From assembly GCA_024742995.1 (NCBI GenBank), contig JANSXK010000008.1:1-64000 (forward strand): DNA of 64,000 nt. Reading direction: 5' to 3'. The translations under genes were made by a program, and so were the position numbers. Position 1 is the first letter of the stretch. Each line of letters opens with the position of its first letter. The stretch is from Gammaproteobacteria bacterium (GTDB taxonomy: Bacteria; Pseudomonadota; Gammaproteobacteria; Legionellales; Legionellaceae). Of the stretch, positions 37,765-47,456 are shown piece by piece. The notes under the pieces are model-generated. The model was given only the letters and a program-made list of their open reading frames with translations, had not been told where the DNA came from and ran no database searches.

Positions 37765-38923
37765 AAATGTGTATGAGCAATTTAATTGGCGTAAACACCC
37801 GGGTAAACTCATCGCTCTTTTGGTGGTGCTCTTGGTTGTCACCATTTTTACCACCCGATTTATTGCTGCCCTGCGTCTAAAACATCACACCATTGCAGAT
37901 GCGACGCAATTGGTGCGTACGATAAGAGCAAAAGCCGCGCCTGCGTCAGAAAACATTTATTTACCAGGATTTGTGATGCCTTGGCATGAAGCTCCCATCT
38001 ACGCGCGTGCCAAAGGGTACGTCAAGGTTTGGTATGTTGATATTGGGTATCACGTGCGCAAAGGTGATGTGTTGGCGGTGATTGAGCGTCCCGAGTTGGA
38101 TGCAGAATTACACGAAGCGCAAGCGTATTTAAAATATACCACCGCTCAGAATGAATTGGCGCAAATCACTGCTCGACGTTGGGTGAATATGCTCAAAACA
38201 GATTCTGTTTCTCAACAGGCTACGGATAATAAGACTTATGGTGCGGCAGCATTGGCAGCCGCGATGTTTAAGGCTCGGTCTAATCTGAACAAATTGCGTG
38301 CCTACGTGGGATTCGAAACTATCGTTGCACCTTTTGATGGTGTGATTTCGTCAAGACAAACTGATATTGGCGCGTTGATTAATATTGGTTCTGATCCGTC
38401 AGAAGCGCAGCTTCTGTTTCAAATCGTCCAGTCGGACAAACTACGTTTGTATGTCAATGTGCCACAAACCTATTCTGCAAAGATTGTGCCCAATATGGAA
38501 GTACATATGCGTTTTGCTGAGCATCCAGGCCAAATATTTAAGGCGCGCCTATTGAATACAGCAGAAGCGATTGATCCGGTGTTACAAACCTTACAAACTG
38601 AATTTTTGGTGGATAATTCAGATGGGGAGCTTTTGCCAGGTGGGTATACCATGGTGGAAATGTCGATTGGTACGACCAAAGATGCGGTGCTTTTGCCGGT
38701 GAATACCCTGGTATTTGAAGAAAATGGTTTGCAGGTTGCGGTAATTGATGAACACGACCGTGTGGAATTGAGAGATGTGAGTATCAGTACTGATTTTGGG
38801 CGTACAGTAAAAATTGCTAGCGGTATTAAACCGGGAGAACGTTTGGTTTTAAATCCCCCTGATAATTTGTATATGGGAGAACACGTTCATGTCGTACCTT
38901 TTGATCAGAAAACGTCAATATGA
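37757..38923 (+). CDS. RND efflux periplasmic adaptor (membrane fusion protein)
   Basis: A 388-residue HlyD/AcrA-type adaptor with one N-terminal membrane segment (LIALLVVLLVVTIFTTRFIA, about 15-35), split lipoyl halves (GYVKVWYVDIGYHVRKGDVLAVIE and VAPFDGVISSRQTDIGALI), a short helical hairpin, a beta-barrel and a C-terminal membrane-proximal domain. It bridges the inner-membrane pump to the outer-membrane channel. ATG at 37757 overlaps the permease end by 8 bp. Confidence 0.9.
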   Translation: MFENVYEQFNWRKHPGKLIALLVVLLVVTIFTTRFIAALRLKHHTIADATQLVRTIRAKAAPASENIYLPGFVMPWHEAPIYARAKGYVKVWYVDIGYHVRKGDVLAVIERPELDAELHEAQAYLKYTTAQNELAQITARRWVNMLKTDSVSQQATDNKTYGAAALAAAMFKARSNLNKLRAYVGFETIVAPFDGVISSRQTDIGALINIGSDPSEAQLLFQIVQSDKLRLYVNVPQTYSAKIVPNMEVHMRFAEHPGQIFKARLLNTAEAIDPVLQTLQTEFLVDNSDGELLPGGYTMVEMSIGTTKDAVLLPVNTLVFEENGLQVAVIDEHDRVELRDVSISTDFGRTVKIASGIKPGERLVLNPPDNLYMGEHVHVVPFDQKTSI

Positions 38924-40410
38924 CGTGCTTTTGTCGCCAGTATTTTCGAAGGCTGATGAGTGGTGTGATGATAGGCTGCGTGTTATCTTTTTTCACAGGT
39001 TGTTCTTTCGCACCAAATTCTAAACGCCCAGAAATGCCTATTCCACAAAAATACAAAGAAGGCATGCCGTGGGTGATGGCCAAGCCGTCATTGGCCAAAG
39101 AGAGCAAACACTGTCGTTGGTGGACTGTATTTCACGATCCGGTGTTAAACAATTTAGAATCACAATTGAGTCATACCAATCCATCCTTAAATCAAGCGTT
39201 CGAGCGCTTTCAAATGTCTAAAGCGCTGGCTCAAGAAGCACGATCTTTTTTATTGCCGACGATATTGGGATTAGGCGCAGGGACGCGCCAAGGAAACTCT
39301 AAAGAAGTTGCCAATGTTTTTCCTGACTCTGATTTTCTTTTTGATACGTTTACATTAAAAACCTTGTTGACGTATGAGGTAGACGTTTGGGGCCAGGTCC
39401 GTAATACGGCCGCAGCCGCAGAGCACACAGCGCGTGCCACTGAATTTGATATGGCAGCGATGGACTTGAGTTTGCATGCATCTTTGGCTGAAATTTATTT
39501 CCAATTGCGGGGTGAAAACCAGGAGCAAATTGCTTTAGATCGCATTGTGGCGGCTGATGAGCATGCATTGTTTTTGATACATCAATTGCATATAGGTGGG
39601 GTAGTATCTGCTTATGAAGAAGATCAGATGCAAAAAACTGTCGAGCAAGCCAAAACGGCAGCAACCAAAATGCGGCTATCACGTGCCAAATTAGAACATG
39701 CATTGGCGGTGCTGATTGGCGCGATTCCGGCTAATTTTCATTTGGAACCCACCAAGGCACCCATGCGATTTGTAGCAGTATCACCGGATTTGCCGTCTGA
39801 ATTGCTACAAAGACGTCCTGATGTGGCGGCAGCTGCGCAACGAGTGCAAGCTGCGAATGCCACCATTGGTGTTGCACGAGCGGCATTTTTCCCTGTGTTT
39901 ACGATAAGTTCTCTCGTAGGGATACAAGCTAAATCTACAGCCCAATTGTTTTCTAGGCCGAGTTTGATCTGGGCGCTGGGGCCACCTTCAGCGGTTAATA
40001 TGATACCTGCGCAAATCAATCAGGTGATTTTTGATGGTTACTATCTACAAGCCAATTTGAAGCAAGCCAAGGCGTCTTATTATGATGCAGTGAATAAATA
40101 TCGTGAAACTGTATTGATGGCTTATAAAGACGTGGAAGATGGTTTGGTCGAAGCCCGGCGTGTACACCAAGAAATCAAAAGCCAAGCTGCTGCGACTCGA
40201 GCATCGTTTCGAGCGGTATATCAAGTTAACGAGAGGATGAAGAACGGCATGGACACTTACCTTGGGGTATATCGTATTGAAGATCAAGCATTAAATAACC
40301 GCCTTGCATTGATTGAATTGAAAATTCAAGGACAAATGGCAAGCATTCATTTAGTCAAAGCCTTAGGTGGCGGTTGGGATATTAATCAGGCGATGAAGAA
40401 TAAAATTTAG
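38920..40410 (+). CDS. TolC-like outer-membrane efflux lipoprotein (NodT/OprM family)
   Basis: A 496-residue outer-membrane factor with a lipoprotein signal peptide ending at SFFTGC, followed by the paired helical repeats of outer-membrane efflux proteins (SHTNPSLNQAFERF and LPSELLQRRPDVAAAAQRVQAANATIGVARAAFFP). It overlaps the adaptor gene by 4 bp (ATGA) and completes the tripartite pump. Confidence 0.92.
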   Translation: MTCFCRQYFRRLMSGVMIGCVLSFFTGCSFAPNSKRPEMPIPQKYKEGMPWVMAKPSLAKESKHCRWWTVFHDPVLNNLESQLSHTNPSLNQAFERFQMSKALAQEARSFLLPTILGLGAGTRQGNSKEVANVFPDSDFLFDTFTLKTLLTYEVDVWGQVRNTAAAAEHTARATEFDMAAMDLSLHASLAEIYFQLRGENQEQIALDRIVAADEHALFLIHQLHIGGVVSAYEEDQMQKTVEQAKTAATKMRLSRAKLEHALAVLIGAIPANFHLEPTKAPMRFVAVSPDLPSELLQRRPDVAAAAQRVQAANATIGVARAAFFPVFTISSLVGIQAKSTAQLFSRPSLIWALGPPSAVNMIPAQINQVIFDGYYLQANLKQAKASYYDAVNKYRETVLMAYKDVEDGLVEARRVHQEIKSQAAATRASFRAVYQVNERMKNGMDTYLGVYRIEDQALNNRLALIELKIQGQMASIHLVKALGGGWDINQAMKNKI

Positions 40411-40483
40411 TGGTGGTTTGCTGTTCTATTCGCTATGATGAAGAGGGCTTTTTAAAAATCATTTTTTAATAGGTATCCAATTT

Positions 40484-41338
40484 ATGAATCATTCTGATCC
40501 TAATATTGAAAATCAAACCCCAGCAAATACCAGTGATGCTGATGTCACGTCATTGTTGTCTTTCGTTGCAAAAGGTAGTCAACTTAAAGCGGAAAAGCTT
40601 CTACAGAAAAATCCTGGACTGCTCCTAAAGACGGGTGACACAGTTGATTTTTCAGGTCGAGCTTTTAACGATGTGACGGCATTTCAATTGTCATTGTGGT
40701 ACAAAGACGCGTATATGTGCAAAATGATACTTCATAATGTACCCAATGATTCGACGGGTGAAGCCATTCGAGTTGCATTAATAGATCAATATAAAATGCT
40801 TGAAGAAAAGGGATTGACCTATACACTGGATGATACGCCTCACTGTGATCATTGTTACGATTTTACACCGTTAATAGATGCGCTGAGGCTGTATAGTGAA
40901 CGTTATGATGATTGGGTTGCTGCAGGTGATTGGCCAGAGGTAGAAGAGCACTGGTGCCAAGAGGTTGGATCGCTACAAAGAGAAGTCCCCGCCCATGTCG
41001 CGCAAGAGTACTGTAATCCCACGCGTGCGACTGATTCTCATCAGAGAATATTATTTCATCAAGAGCAATTACATCGCTCGTTTCATTTATACAATTATCG
41101 CGCTAACGAAGAAATGGTGTGGTTCCCACTCAAATCAGATGATACAAAAGGCCTTGGACATGATATAGGGATACTCTGGGAAGCGGGTGGTGGTGGTCGC
41201 TGGGCCAAACGACTTTCGAATGGCCAAGATCCAGGTGCTGCTGATTTGGCTGCTATGGAAGCTTTGGATAGGGTCAGAACGGAAGATATTCGACAACTGA
41301 TTGAAGCGCTTATGGCATCAGTAAAGCCAAGTGATTAA
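40484..41338 (+). CDS. Ankyrin-like Legionellales protein, candidate effector
   Basis: A 284-residue soluble protein. The N-terminal part (LLSFVAKGSQLKAEKLLQKNPGLLL, then DFSGRAFNDVTAFQLSLWYKDAYMCKMIL) is an ankyrin-like helical unit with the Asp-x-Ser-Gly-Arg-x-Phe sequence found repeatedly in Legionella and related intracellular proteins; the rest is rich in Trp, His and acidic residues and has a CDHC pair at about 124. Function unknown. It lies alone, 74 bp after the efflux operon. The effector role is inferred from family resemblance. Confidence 0.65.
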   Translation: MNHSDPNIENQTPANTSDADVTSLLSFVAKGSQLKAEKLLQKNPGLLLKTGDTVDFSGRAFNDVTAFQLSLWYKDAYMCKMILHNVPNDSTGEAIRVALIDQYKMLEEKGLTYTLDDTPHCDHCYDFTPLIDALRLYSERYDDWVAAGDWPEVEEHWCQEVGSLQREVPAHVAQEYCNPTRATDSHQRILFHQEQLHRSFHLYNYRANEEMVWFPLKSDDTKGLGHDIGILWEAGGGGRWAKRLSNGQDPGAADLAAMEALDRVRTEDIRQLIEALMASVKPSD

Positions 41339-41472
41339 GTGGTTTTGTATGAGGGTTAGAGTTTGTAACACTTTTTGTGTAACAGCCACTTTCCGGGATA
41401 GTGCCCCTGATAGTGGCAAGATGACCTGGCAGAGCACCGTAGCGAGGTCAGGACTATCACAAGGTTATGTTT

Positions 41473-42918
41473 ATGATATCCAAAAAATGGGAAGTGCTAG
41501 GACAAGGATCGTATAACACAACCTACCGTAAAGGAGATCTAGTCTTTAAAGTTTCTCACGATCCCAAGGCTGCCACAGATTTACCCGAGCGTTCTGTACG
41601 ATTATGGAACCTCATGAACCCACATATTCATCCTCCAGCAGCTCTTTCTCGTCAAAAAATTAAGGGTAAATGGGAACGAGGCTGGACATGTCCTTATATT
41701 AAGGGAAAGCAAGCCACAGATACAGAAATGCAGGGAGAATTGCTCGCTATTTTTAATCGTACTGGAAGAATTATTGTTGATGCCATCGCACCTAAAAACT
41801 TTATCAAAACGCGTAGTGGCCAAATTGTCTGTATAGACGTTGGATTAGCGATGGAATTGGAGCAAAGAGAACAAGTATGTTTACTAGGACTCACCCGAAA
41901 ACCTAGTTTTACCAGCCTGGATGTTTGGCATAACGATTTTCGTGAACAATATAGTTGGCTCAATCGGCATCAGCCTAATTTTCCTGCATCTATCACTACG
42001 ATTAAAGCGCTCTTATTTATCAAAGAATACCGACCGGATATTACCAATGTTGATTTTCTAAAAACATCCCCCCAAAAAATTAGCTTGTTAGCACAAGCTT
42101 ATGACGATGGTGATAGACGTCCCATACGTTTGGGCAAGGCTTTAGAGCTTCTAGAAGAAGCACAAAGTTCTGACTTAGAACATACTAAACAACACTGCAG
42201 AACCATTTTTTTAGAGTACTTAAGAACGCAAGGCACGATTAATGAACAAGAGCAATTTATTCCACATAGCCCTGTTCTTACAACATCCACACAACGCGAA
42301 GATATTGAAGAAGCCATGACACTCATGAAGAGCATTAATGCTGCCAAATCTCGTAACGAATGCAATGCTATCATAGGACGTTTTGTAGTAGCCAAAGCCG
42401 AGCCTATCTCAGCTCTTCCTCCACAATCGTTTCAACGCTATCAACAATCTCCCTCAACTTCGATCGCAGATTTTGAGATAGAAGCCATCGCAAAACAATT
42501 AGAGGAAGAGACAAAACATATTCTGTGCTTAGCTGAAACAAAAAAACAATGTCAGTTAATTTTAGAGACTTATATATTATCTTTTACTACAGAAGAACAA
42601 AACAATACGGCTGATCCTGAGAAACTAGACCAGCAAACATCTTATTACAAATCTCACGTGGCGCTACATAGGACAGGAGAAAAAGTAATGACATTAATAC
42701 GAGATATAGAGATCGCTGAGAATTTTGAATCCATCAAAACTTGTTTAGATCGCTTTTCTGAGGAGCTCTCCAAGACTGTTCCTATCCATCAAGACAAAAC
42801 CAATTATTCTTTAAGTCCAGAAGAAGGATTATTAGCCAGTACCAATTTTTGTTGCATTATCGTCGATCAAGCGTTACAACGTTTAGTTCAGTCTGATACT
42901 CGCTCACAATCATTATAA
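41473..42918 (+). CDS. Atypical kinase-like fold protein, candidate effector
   Basis: A 481-residue protein. The N-terminus resembles a small protein kinase lobe: WEVLGQGSYNTTYRKGDLVFKV (glycine loop and Lys26), then a reduced C-lobe with VDAIAPKNFI (Asp103, Asn109) and IVCIDVGLAME (Asp122) replacing HxDxxxxN and DFG. The remaining 350 residues are helical, without recognised domain. The ATG at 41473 has AAGG 8 bp upstream, the ATG two codons earlier is too close. Phosphotransferase, AMPylase or pseudokinase activity are all possible; effector role inferred. Confidence 0.6.
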   Translation: MISKKWEVLGQGSYNTTYRKGDLVFKVSHDPKAATDLPERSVRLWNLMNPHIHPPAALSRQKIKGKWERGWTCPYIKGKQATDTEMQGELLAIFNRTGRIIVDAIAPKNFIKTRSGQIVCIDVGLAMELEQREQVCLLGLTRKPSFTSLDVWHNDFREQYSWLNRHQPNFPASITTIKALLFIKEYRPDITNVDFLKTSPQKISLLAQAYDDGDRRPIRLGKALELLEEAQSSDLEHTKQHCRTIFLEYLRTQGTINEQEQFIPHSPVLTTSTQREDIEEAMTLMKSINAAKSRNECNAIIGRFVVAKAEPISALPPQSFQRYQQSPSTSIADFEIEAIAKQLEEETKHILCLAETKKQCQLILETYILSFTTEEQNNTADPEKLDQQTSYYKSHVALHRTGEKVMTLIRDIEIAENFESIKTCLDRFSEELSKTVPIHQDKTNYSLSPEEGLLASTNFCCIIVDQALQRLVQSDTRSQSL

Positions 42919-43053
42919 GGAAACAAACAGTAAGTATTGGATACGATATAAAGGTCCTTGCTAATCTTGCTTGAGCCTGATGCATTAGTGATGTTGATTG
43001 TTGACAGGCCCTAGGTCAGATTTTAAGTGTAGACACCATTATCCAACTACAGA

Positions 43054-43509
43054 CTAGGGGTTGCGCCTTCTCACTTCCTTAATATACATGCCTGGATGAT
43101 TTGGTTTTTTGGGAGGTTCGCAAGGATAGGCTTTGATGAGTCCTAATAGTGCTACTTGAGACACTGTCATTTTAGATTTCCCACTTTCTTGGCTGGCTAT
43201 TTCTTGATACGTTTGTTGGATCAAATTATGTAATAGGCTACTGTCTAATGTCACGGTCGCAGGTAAGCAATATAGTGGCTTCCCTTGTTCGGTGGCCGCG
43301 GTATTTGCAATGGCTAAGCTTTCTGCGACAGATTCACATGTCAGCACCAAAACATTTCTTGCTGATTTTGCCCAGGATTGCGCTTGGCCATCAGCTTTGA
43401 TTTCCATTTTAGGAATATTGTTAACGATACTCATATAATGGTCCATCGTGTCTGCTGCAACGGTGGATGCGAACGCCAAACTTGCTAAGAGAATATATTT
43501 ATACAGCAT
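43054..43509 (-). CDS. Secreted Rap1a/Tai-like domain protein
   Basis: A 151-residue protein with a signal peptide (MLYKYILLASLAFASTVAA) and a small helical domain whose CLPATVTLDSSLLHNLIQQTY and VALLGLIKAYPC segments, with conserved cysteines, resemble the Rap1a/Tai family of periplasmic proteins (some are immunity proteins of type VI amidase toxins). No toxin partner is visible. Its start overlaps the end of the upstream small membrane protein gene by 11 bp. Confidence 0.6.
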   Translation of the reverse strand: MLYKYILLASLAFASTVAADTMDHYMSIVNNIPKMEIKADGQAQSWAKSARNVLVLTCESVAESLAIANTAATEQGKPLYCLPATVTLDSSLLHNLIQQTYQEIASQESGKSKMTVSQVALLGLIKAYPCEPPKKPNHPGMYIKEVRRRNP

Positions 43510-43702
43510 GAGGGGTGATCCAATGAAGTTTGAAGGCTAGGAGCAAAAATAAAAACAAGCTCACCGATAAAGCAATACGCCAGGTCAAGGCTTTGACGAT
43601 ACGCTTAGAGTCTCCTTTGTCGCGCACCAGAAAGATCAATCCGCTGGTTAACGCACCGAAGATCACAAGCATGACAAAAATCACAAATAATTTGGCTAAC
43701 AT
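43499..43702 (-). CDS. Small twin-transmembrane protein (DUF2909 type)
   Basis: A 67-residue protein with two membrane helices separated by LVRDKGDSKRIVKALTWRI, the signature of the DUF2909 proteins usually encoded next to cytochrome c oxidase assembly genes. Here it is divergent from the SURF1 gene, 41 bp away. A role in oxidase biogenesis is inferred from genomic association only. Confidence 0.8.
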   Translation of the reverse strand: MLAKLFVIFVMLVIFGALTSGLIFLVRDKGDSKRIVKALTWRIALSVSLFLFLLLAFKLHWITPHAV

Positions 43703-43743
43703 TTGGTATACTCACGCAAAAATGATTTTGTAGAGAATGTCGC

Positions 43744-44457
43744 ATGCTCAGTGTACCTGTTTTTCGCTTTACTTTCACGTCTTCTTGGAAAATGCTTTGC
43801 TTGACGTTGATCGGTATGGCGATCTTTATCCGTCTGGGGTTTTGGCAGCTCCATCGTGAGGCGGAAAAACGCCAATTATTACAGGCTTATCATAGCCAAA
43901 TGAACCGTCAAGCCGTGAATTTCCCAGGCGTTGAGGTGCAGCAATACCAATCTGTGATTGTTCGTGGCCACTATTTGCCGATGGTATTGCTTTTAGACAA
44001 TCAGCACCATGATCACCACTTTGGTTATGACGTGTTATCCGTATTGTTACTCGATAATGGAGAAGCTATTGTGGTGGATCGAGGCTGGGTTGCTGCTGAT
44101 CCTGCGCGCGTGTCTTTTCCAAAAGTCTCTATTCCAAGCCATGCTGTTGAAGTACGCGGGCGAGTATATTTCCCTTCGACCAAGCAGTGGGTTTTGGGTC
44201 CGACATGGGAGAAAAAAACCAATCACTTTGCGATTGTGGAAACATTAGATACGAGTATGCTTAGTCAATTTTTGCATAAATCGTTATATCCGTTTATTAT
44301 TCGCCAATCTAAAGATACCAAAGGCGATTATATGCGCGACTGGGCGATCGTTTCTACAGCGCCAGAACGCCATCGGGGTTATGCATTGCAGTGGTTTATG
44401 TTTGCTGCGGTACTAGGTATCATTTACATTGGTTTAAATTTAAAGAAGACGCGATGA
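43744..44457 (+). CDS. SURF1-family cytochrome oxidase assembly protein
   Basis: A 237-residue inner-membrane protein with helices at both ends (MLCLTLIGMAIFIRLGFWQLHREAEKR at the N-terminus and LQWFMFAAVLGIIYIGLNL at the C-terminus) and a periplasmic domain with VIVDRGWV. SURF1/Shy1 proteins deliver haem a to cytochrome c oxidase. First gene of the SURF1-hypothetical-ctaA-ctaB-SCO1 operon; overlaps the next start by 4 bp. Confidence 0.9.
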   Translation: MLSVPVFRFTFTSSWKMLCLTLIGMAIFIRLGFWQLHREAEKRQLLQAYHSQMNRQAVNFPGVEVQQYQSVIVRGHYLPMVLLLDNQHHDHHFGYDVLSVLLLDNGEAIVVDRGWVAADPARVSFPKVSIPSHAVEVRGRVYFPSTKQWVLGPTWEKKTNHFAIVETLDTSMLSQFLHKSLYPFIIRQSKDTKGDYMRDWAIVSTAPERHRGYALQWFMFAAVLGIIYIGLNLKKTR

Positions 44458-44963
44458 AACGACCTTATTTGGTTTTGACTGCATTACTATTTTTATTTAC
44501 CGCTCCGGGTATTGTGGCGTATCTCGTTTATACACATCCATCTTGGTTGCGGGCTAGTACCAATCGTGGCCATTTGTTACAACCCGCACCACGGTTGCAA
44601 TCGGTAGGGCAGCATAAGAAATGGCAATTGCTGCTGTGGAGCCCAGCAGGCTGTGATGCACAGTGCGAACGACGTATGAATGATTTGGCAAGAATTCGTT
44701 TGTCTTTAGGCCGTCGCTTATACCATGTGGATATTATCTTGGCGATGCCGATGACGGCACCCAAAATATCGACAGCATTGCAACAACAATTGCGACATGA
44801 TGATGCGCGATTATTGCGTATGAATGCCGAGGATGAGCAGGCATTAGGGTTGACTGCGGCCGTATATATCGTCAATCCTGCACATGATGTGATTTTGGCA
44901 TACACCCCAACCCAAGCGGAAGATGATATTTTTCACGACTTAAAAATTGTGGTTAAAGACTGA
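44454..44963 (+). CDS. Membrane-anchored thioredoxin-like protein of the oxidase assembly operon
   Basis: A 169-residue protein starting at the ATG overlapping the SURF1 stop. One N-terminal membrane helix (LVLTALLFLFTAPGIVAYLVY) is followed by a domain with WQLLLWSPAGCDAQCERRM and AVYIVNPAHDVILAYTP, which reads as a SCO/thioredoxin-like fold with a CxxxC pair (Cys at about 62 and 66). Proteins of this kind are commonly found between SURF1 and ctaA and are thought to help copper or thiol handling in oxidase assembly. Function is not proven. Confidence 0.7.
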   Translation: MKRPYLVLTALLFLFTAPGIVAYLVYTHPSWLRASTNRGHLLQPAPRLQSVGQHKKWQLLLWSPAGCDAQCERRMNDLARIRLSLGRRLYHVDIILAMPMTAPKISTALQQQLRHDDARLLRMNAEDEQALGLTAAVYIVNPAHDVILAYTPTQAEDDIFHDLKIVVKD

Positions 44964-45958
44964 TGAAACTTTTAAAAATAATGGCATTTGTGGCCATGAT
45001 TTTGGCCTTGGCAGTGGTGATTTTGGGAGCGTATACGCGCTTAACGGATGCTGGATTGGGTTGTCCTGATTGGCCGGGGTGCTATGGGCATATGGTGTTG
45101 CCAGCGCAACCTGCTGCGTTGCAAGCCGCACAAGATCATTATCCAACCTTGCCAATCGAAGCGCGTAAAGCTTGGACTGAAATGGGACATCGATATGCGG
45201 CAGGCACATTGGCTATTTTGATTGGCTTGATTGCGATTGTGGCTCGACGACAGCGTTGTCGAGGGGCGTTAGCGGTGATTCCTGTGGTTTTGATTGGTCT
45301 GGTAATCTTTCAAGCTGCTTTAGGCATGTGGACGGTGACGTTGAAATTATTGCCTATTGTGGTCATGGGACATTTGCTGGGAGGATTGCTGATTTTTGGT
45401 CATTTGGTGGCGTTCAATCTTCATTTGAGGCATCCAGGAAAAGCAGCGATCACACGGTGGCGATGCTGGACAATTTTGGCAGTGTTGATTGTGTTTGTGC
45501 AAATTGCGTTAGGCGGTTGGGTCAGCTCTAATTACGCTGGTTTGGCTTGTATTGGGTTTCCGCAGTGTAATGGCCAATGGATCCCTGTTTTGGATTGGCA
45601 GCATAGTTTCCAGATATGGTCTGGCATAGGGGCGAATCATCAAGGTGGTTTGTTGGATGCGACCAGCCGAGCGACGATTCAAATGGTGCATCGTTTGGGT
45701 GCTGTTGTCATTGCACTATATCTTCTGGGACTGTCTGTTGCGTTGCTTCATTGTATTCGCCATAAAGTGGTACGACGTGCGGTGATCGGTGTGTTGGGGT
45801 GCGTTGCCATCCAATTCGCGTTAGGCGTGGCGAATGTTGTCTATTTATTGCCCCTGTGGGCTGCTGTTGCGCATAATGGTGTGGCTGCATTATTGTTGGC
45901 TGCGGTATTGGTTTTACATCATAGCGTAAGGAGGGCGTTCAGTGGAATCGCTTCTTAA
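44963..45958 (+). CDS. ctaA: Haem A synthase CtaA (Cox15 family)
   Basis: A 331-residue, eight-helix membrane enzyme oxidising haem O to haem A. Visible motifs: [33 protein letters not shown] (haem-ligand His), [30 protein letters not shown], and [13 protein letters not shown] and [10 protein letters not shown] histidine-bearing helices. Start/stop overlap with the previous gene (TGATG) and an overlap with ctaB. Confidence 0.95.
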   Translation: MKLLKIMAFVAMILALAVVILGAYTRLTDAGLGCPDWPGCYGHMVLPAQPAALQAAQDHYPTLPIEARKAWTEMGHRYAAGTLAILIGLIAIVARRQRCRGALAVIPVVLIGLVIFQAALGMWTVTLKLLPIVVMGHLLGGLLIFGHLVAFNLHLRHPGKAAITRWRCWTILAVLIVFVQIALGGWVSSNYAGLACIGFPQCNGQWIPVLDWQHSFQIWSGIGANHQGGLLDATSRATIQMVHRLGAVVIALYLLGLSVALLHCIRHKVVRRAVIGVLGCVAIQFALGVANVVYLLPLWAAVAHNGVAALLLAAVLVLHHSVRRAFSGIAS

Positions 45959-46823
45959 ACAAGAGCCTCTTATTTGGCGTGATTATTTGGCATTGTGCAA
46001 ACCTAGAGTTGTGGCACTGATGTTATTGACCGTCGTCGTGGGAATGTATTTGGCTCCGGGTCATGTGACTGCGGATATGTTGATATTGGCTTTGACTGGT
46101 ATTGGTTTGACGGCAGGTGCTGCCGCTGCGGTTAATCACATTGTTGATCGTCGTATTGATGCCATCATGGCCAGAACACAGAAAAGACCAGTGGCGCAAG
46201 GACGTATTTCAGTCGTACAAGCGACGGTGTTTGCCTCCATCATGGGTATCTTAGGTCTGGGTATCTTAGGGCGATGGGTGAACCCGTTGACCGCTGGGTT
46301 GACGTTTATCACGTTAATTGGGTATGCGGGGGTGTATACTGGTTATCTCAAACGAGCGACGCCACAAAATATTGTGATTGGTGGGTTGGCAGGTGCGGCA
46401 CCACCTTTATTAGGCTGGACAGCGGTGACGAATCATCTTGATCCGCAAGCGTTACTACTGGTATTGATTATTTTTACGTGGACGCCGCCACATTTTTGGG
46501 CGTTAGCCATTTATCGTTTTAAAGACTATCAACATGCGCATATCCCGATGTTGCCGGTGACACATGGTATTCGTTATACCAAATTGAATGTGTTGCTTTA
46601 TACCATACTTTTGCTCATTGTGAGCATATTGCCCTATGTGATTGGGATGAGTGGTTGGTTTTATTTACTGGGCGCTGTGATTTTAGGCGGGCGCTTTATG
46701 TATTGGGCGATTGTACTTCTGCGTTGCGAAACGCCAAAAGTAGCGATGCATACGTTTCGTTTTTCGATCGTGTATTTGATGTTGTTATTTGTCTTATTAT
46801 TAGGTGATCATTATGTCGGGTAA
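45942..46823 (+). CDS. ctaB: Protohaem IX farnesyltransferase CtaB (CyoE)
   Basis: A 293-residue polytopic prenyltransferase making haem O from haem B and farnesyl diphosphate. The first Asp-rich motif [21 protein letters not shown] and the second region [18 protein letters not shown] are intact. A GTG start at 45942, within the end of ctaA, is preceded by AAGGAGG at about 7 bp, one of the strongest ribosome sites in the window. Confidence 0.96.
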   Translation: MESLLKQEPLIWRDYLALCKPRVVALMLLTVVVGMYLAPGHVTADMLILALTGIGLTAGAAAAVNHIVDRRIDAIMARTQKRPVAQGRISVVQATVFASIMGILGLGILGRWVNPLTAGLTFITLIGYAGVYTGYLKRATPQNIVIGGLAGAAPPLLGWTAVTNHLDPQALLLVLIIFTWTPPHFWALAIYRFKDYQHAHIPMLPVTHGIRYTKLNVLLYTILLLIVSILPYVIGMSGWFYLLGAVILGGRFMYWAIVLLRCETPKVAMHTFRFSIVYLMLLFVLLLGDHYVG

Positions 46824-47448
46824 ATTGAAATATATTTTTTGGGTCTTATTTGTTGTTGTGGCTATTGGCTTAGGAGCGTGGACTTATAATGGATGGATGA
46901 CGCCCAAAGTTAAGGCGCAGGAATTTCATGCCACTGTTTTGGATCATCCACGTCCCATGCCGGCGTTTGAGATGCAAGGGACCAATGGACATCGCTTTGA
47001 TAACCAAAGTTTGCAAGGACATTGGACCTTTATGTTTTTCGGGTTTACGCACTGCGGATCAGTTTGTCCGGTGACCATGGCAGAATTAGGGAAAATGTAT
47101 CGTTTGCTGAGCCAAGATACGACGGTACCGCGACCTCGCGTGGTGATGGTTACTTTAGATCCGCAACGTGATACCTTAAAACGTATGCAAACCTATGTTG
47201 AAGCATTTCAGCCGGAATTTTTGGGCGCACGTGGTTCTTTAAAGGAGGCTCAAGCTTTGGCAAGTAAAATGGGGATTGCATATACGCGAGTGATGGCGAA
47301 TACTAAAGAACGTCCGAACGATTACAGCATTGAGCATTCTGGATCTATTTTGTTGATTAATCCTCATGCAGATTTGGTTGCTTTTTTTACTCCACCGCAT
47401 GAAGCGACATTGATGGCACGTGATTATCAGTTGTTGAATGCCAAATAA
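46813..47448 (+). CDS. SCO1/SenC copper chaperone
   Basis: A 211-residue membrane-anchored thioredoxin-fold protein that assembles the CuA centre of cytochrome oxidase. One N-terminal helix, then [22 protein letters not shown] with the copper-binding CxxxC and the third ligand His in [16 protein letters not shown] at 46813 with AGGTGA upstream. Last assembly gene before rimK. Confidence 0.93.
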   Translation: MSGKLKYIFWVLFVVVAIGLGAWTYNGWMTPKVKAQEFHATVLDHPRPMPAFEMQGTNGHRFDNQSLQGHWTFMFFGFTHCGSVCPVTMAELGKMYRLLSQDTTVPRPRVVMVTLDPQRDTLKRMQTYVEAFQPEFLGARGSLKEAQALASKMGIAYTRVMANTKERPNDYSIEHSGSILLINPHADLVAFFTPPHEATLMARDYQLLNAK

Positions 47449-47456
47449 GGAATTGC

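Noticed and set aside
41331..41516. 61-codon open frame before the kinase-like gene
   Set aside because: Overlaps the true start of the next gene and has no ribosome site or family feature.
43054..43509. Type VI immunity protein with toxin partner
   Set aside because: No amidase toxin or type VI gene nearby; only the domain resemblance is kept.
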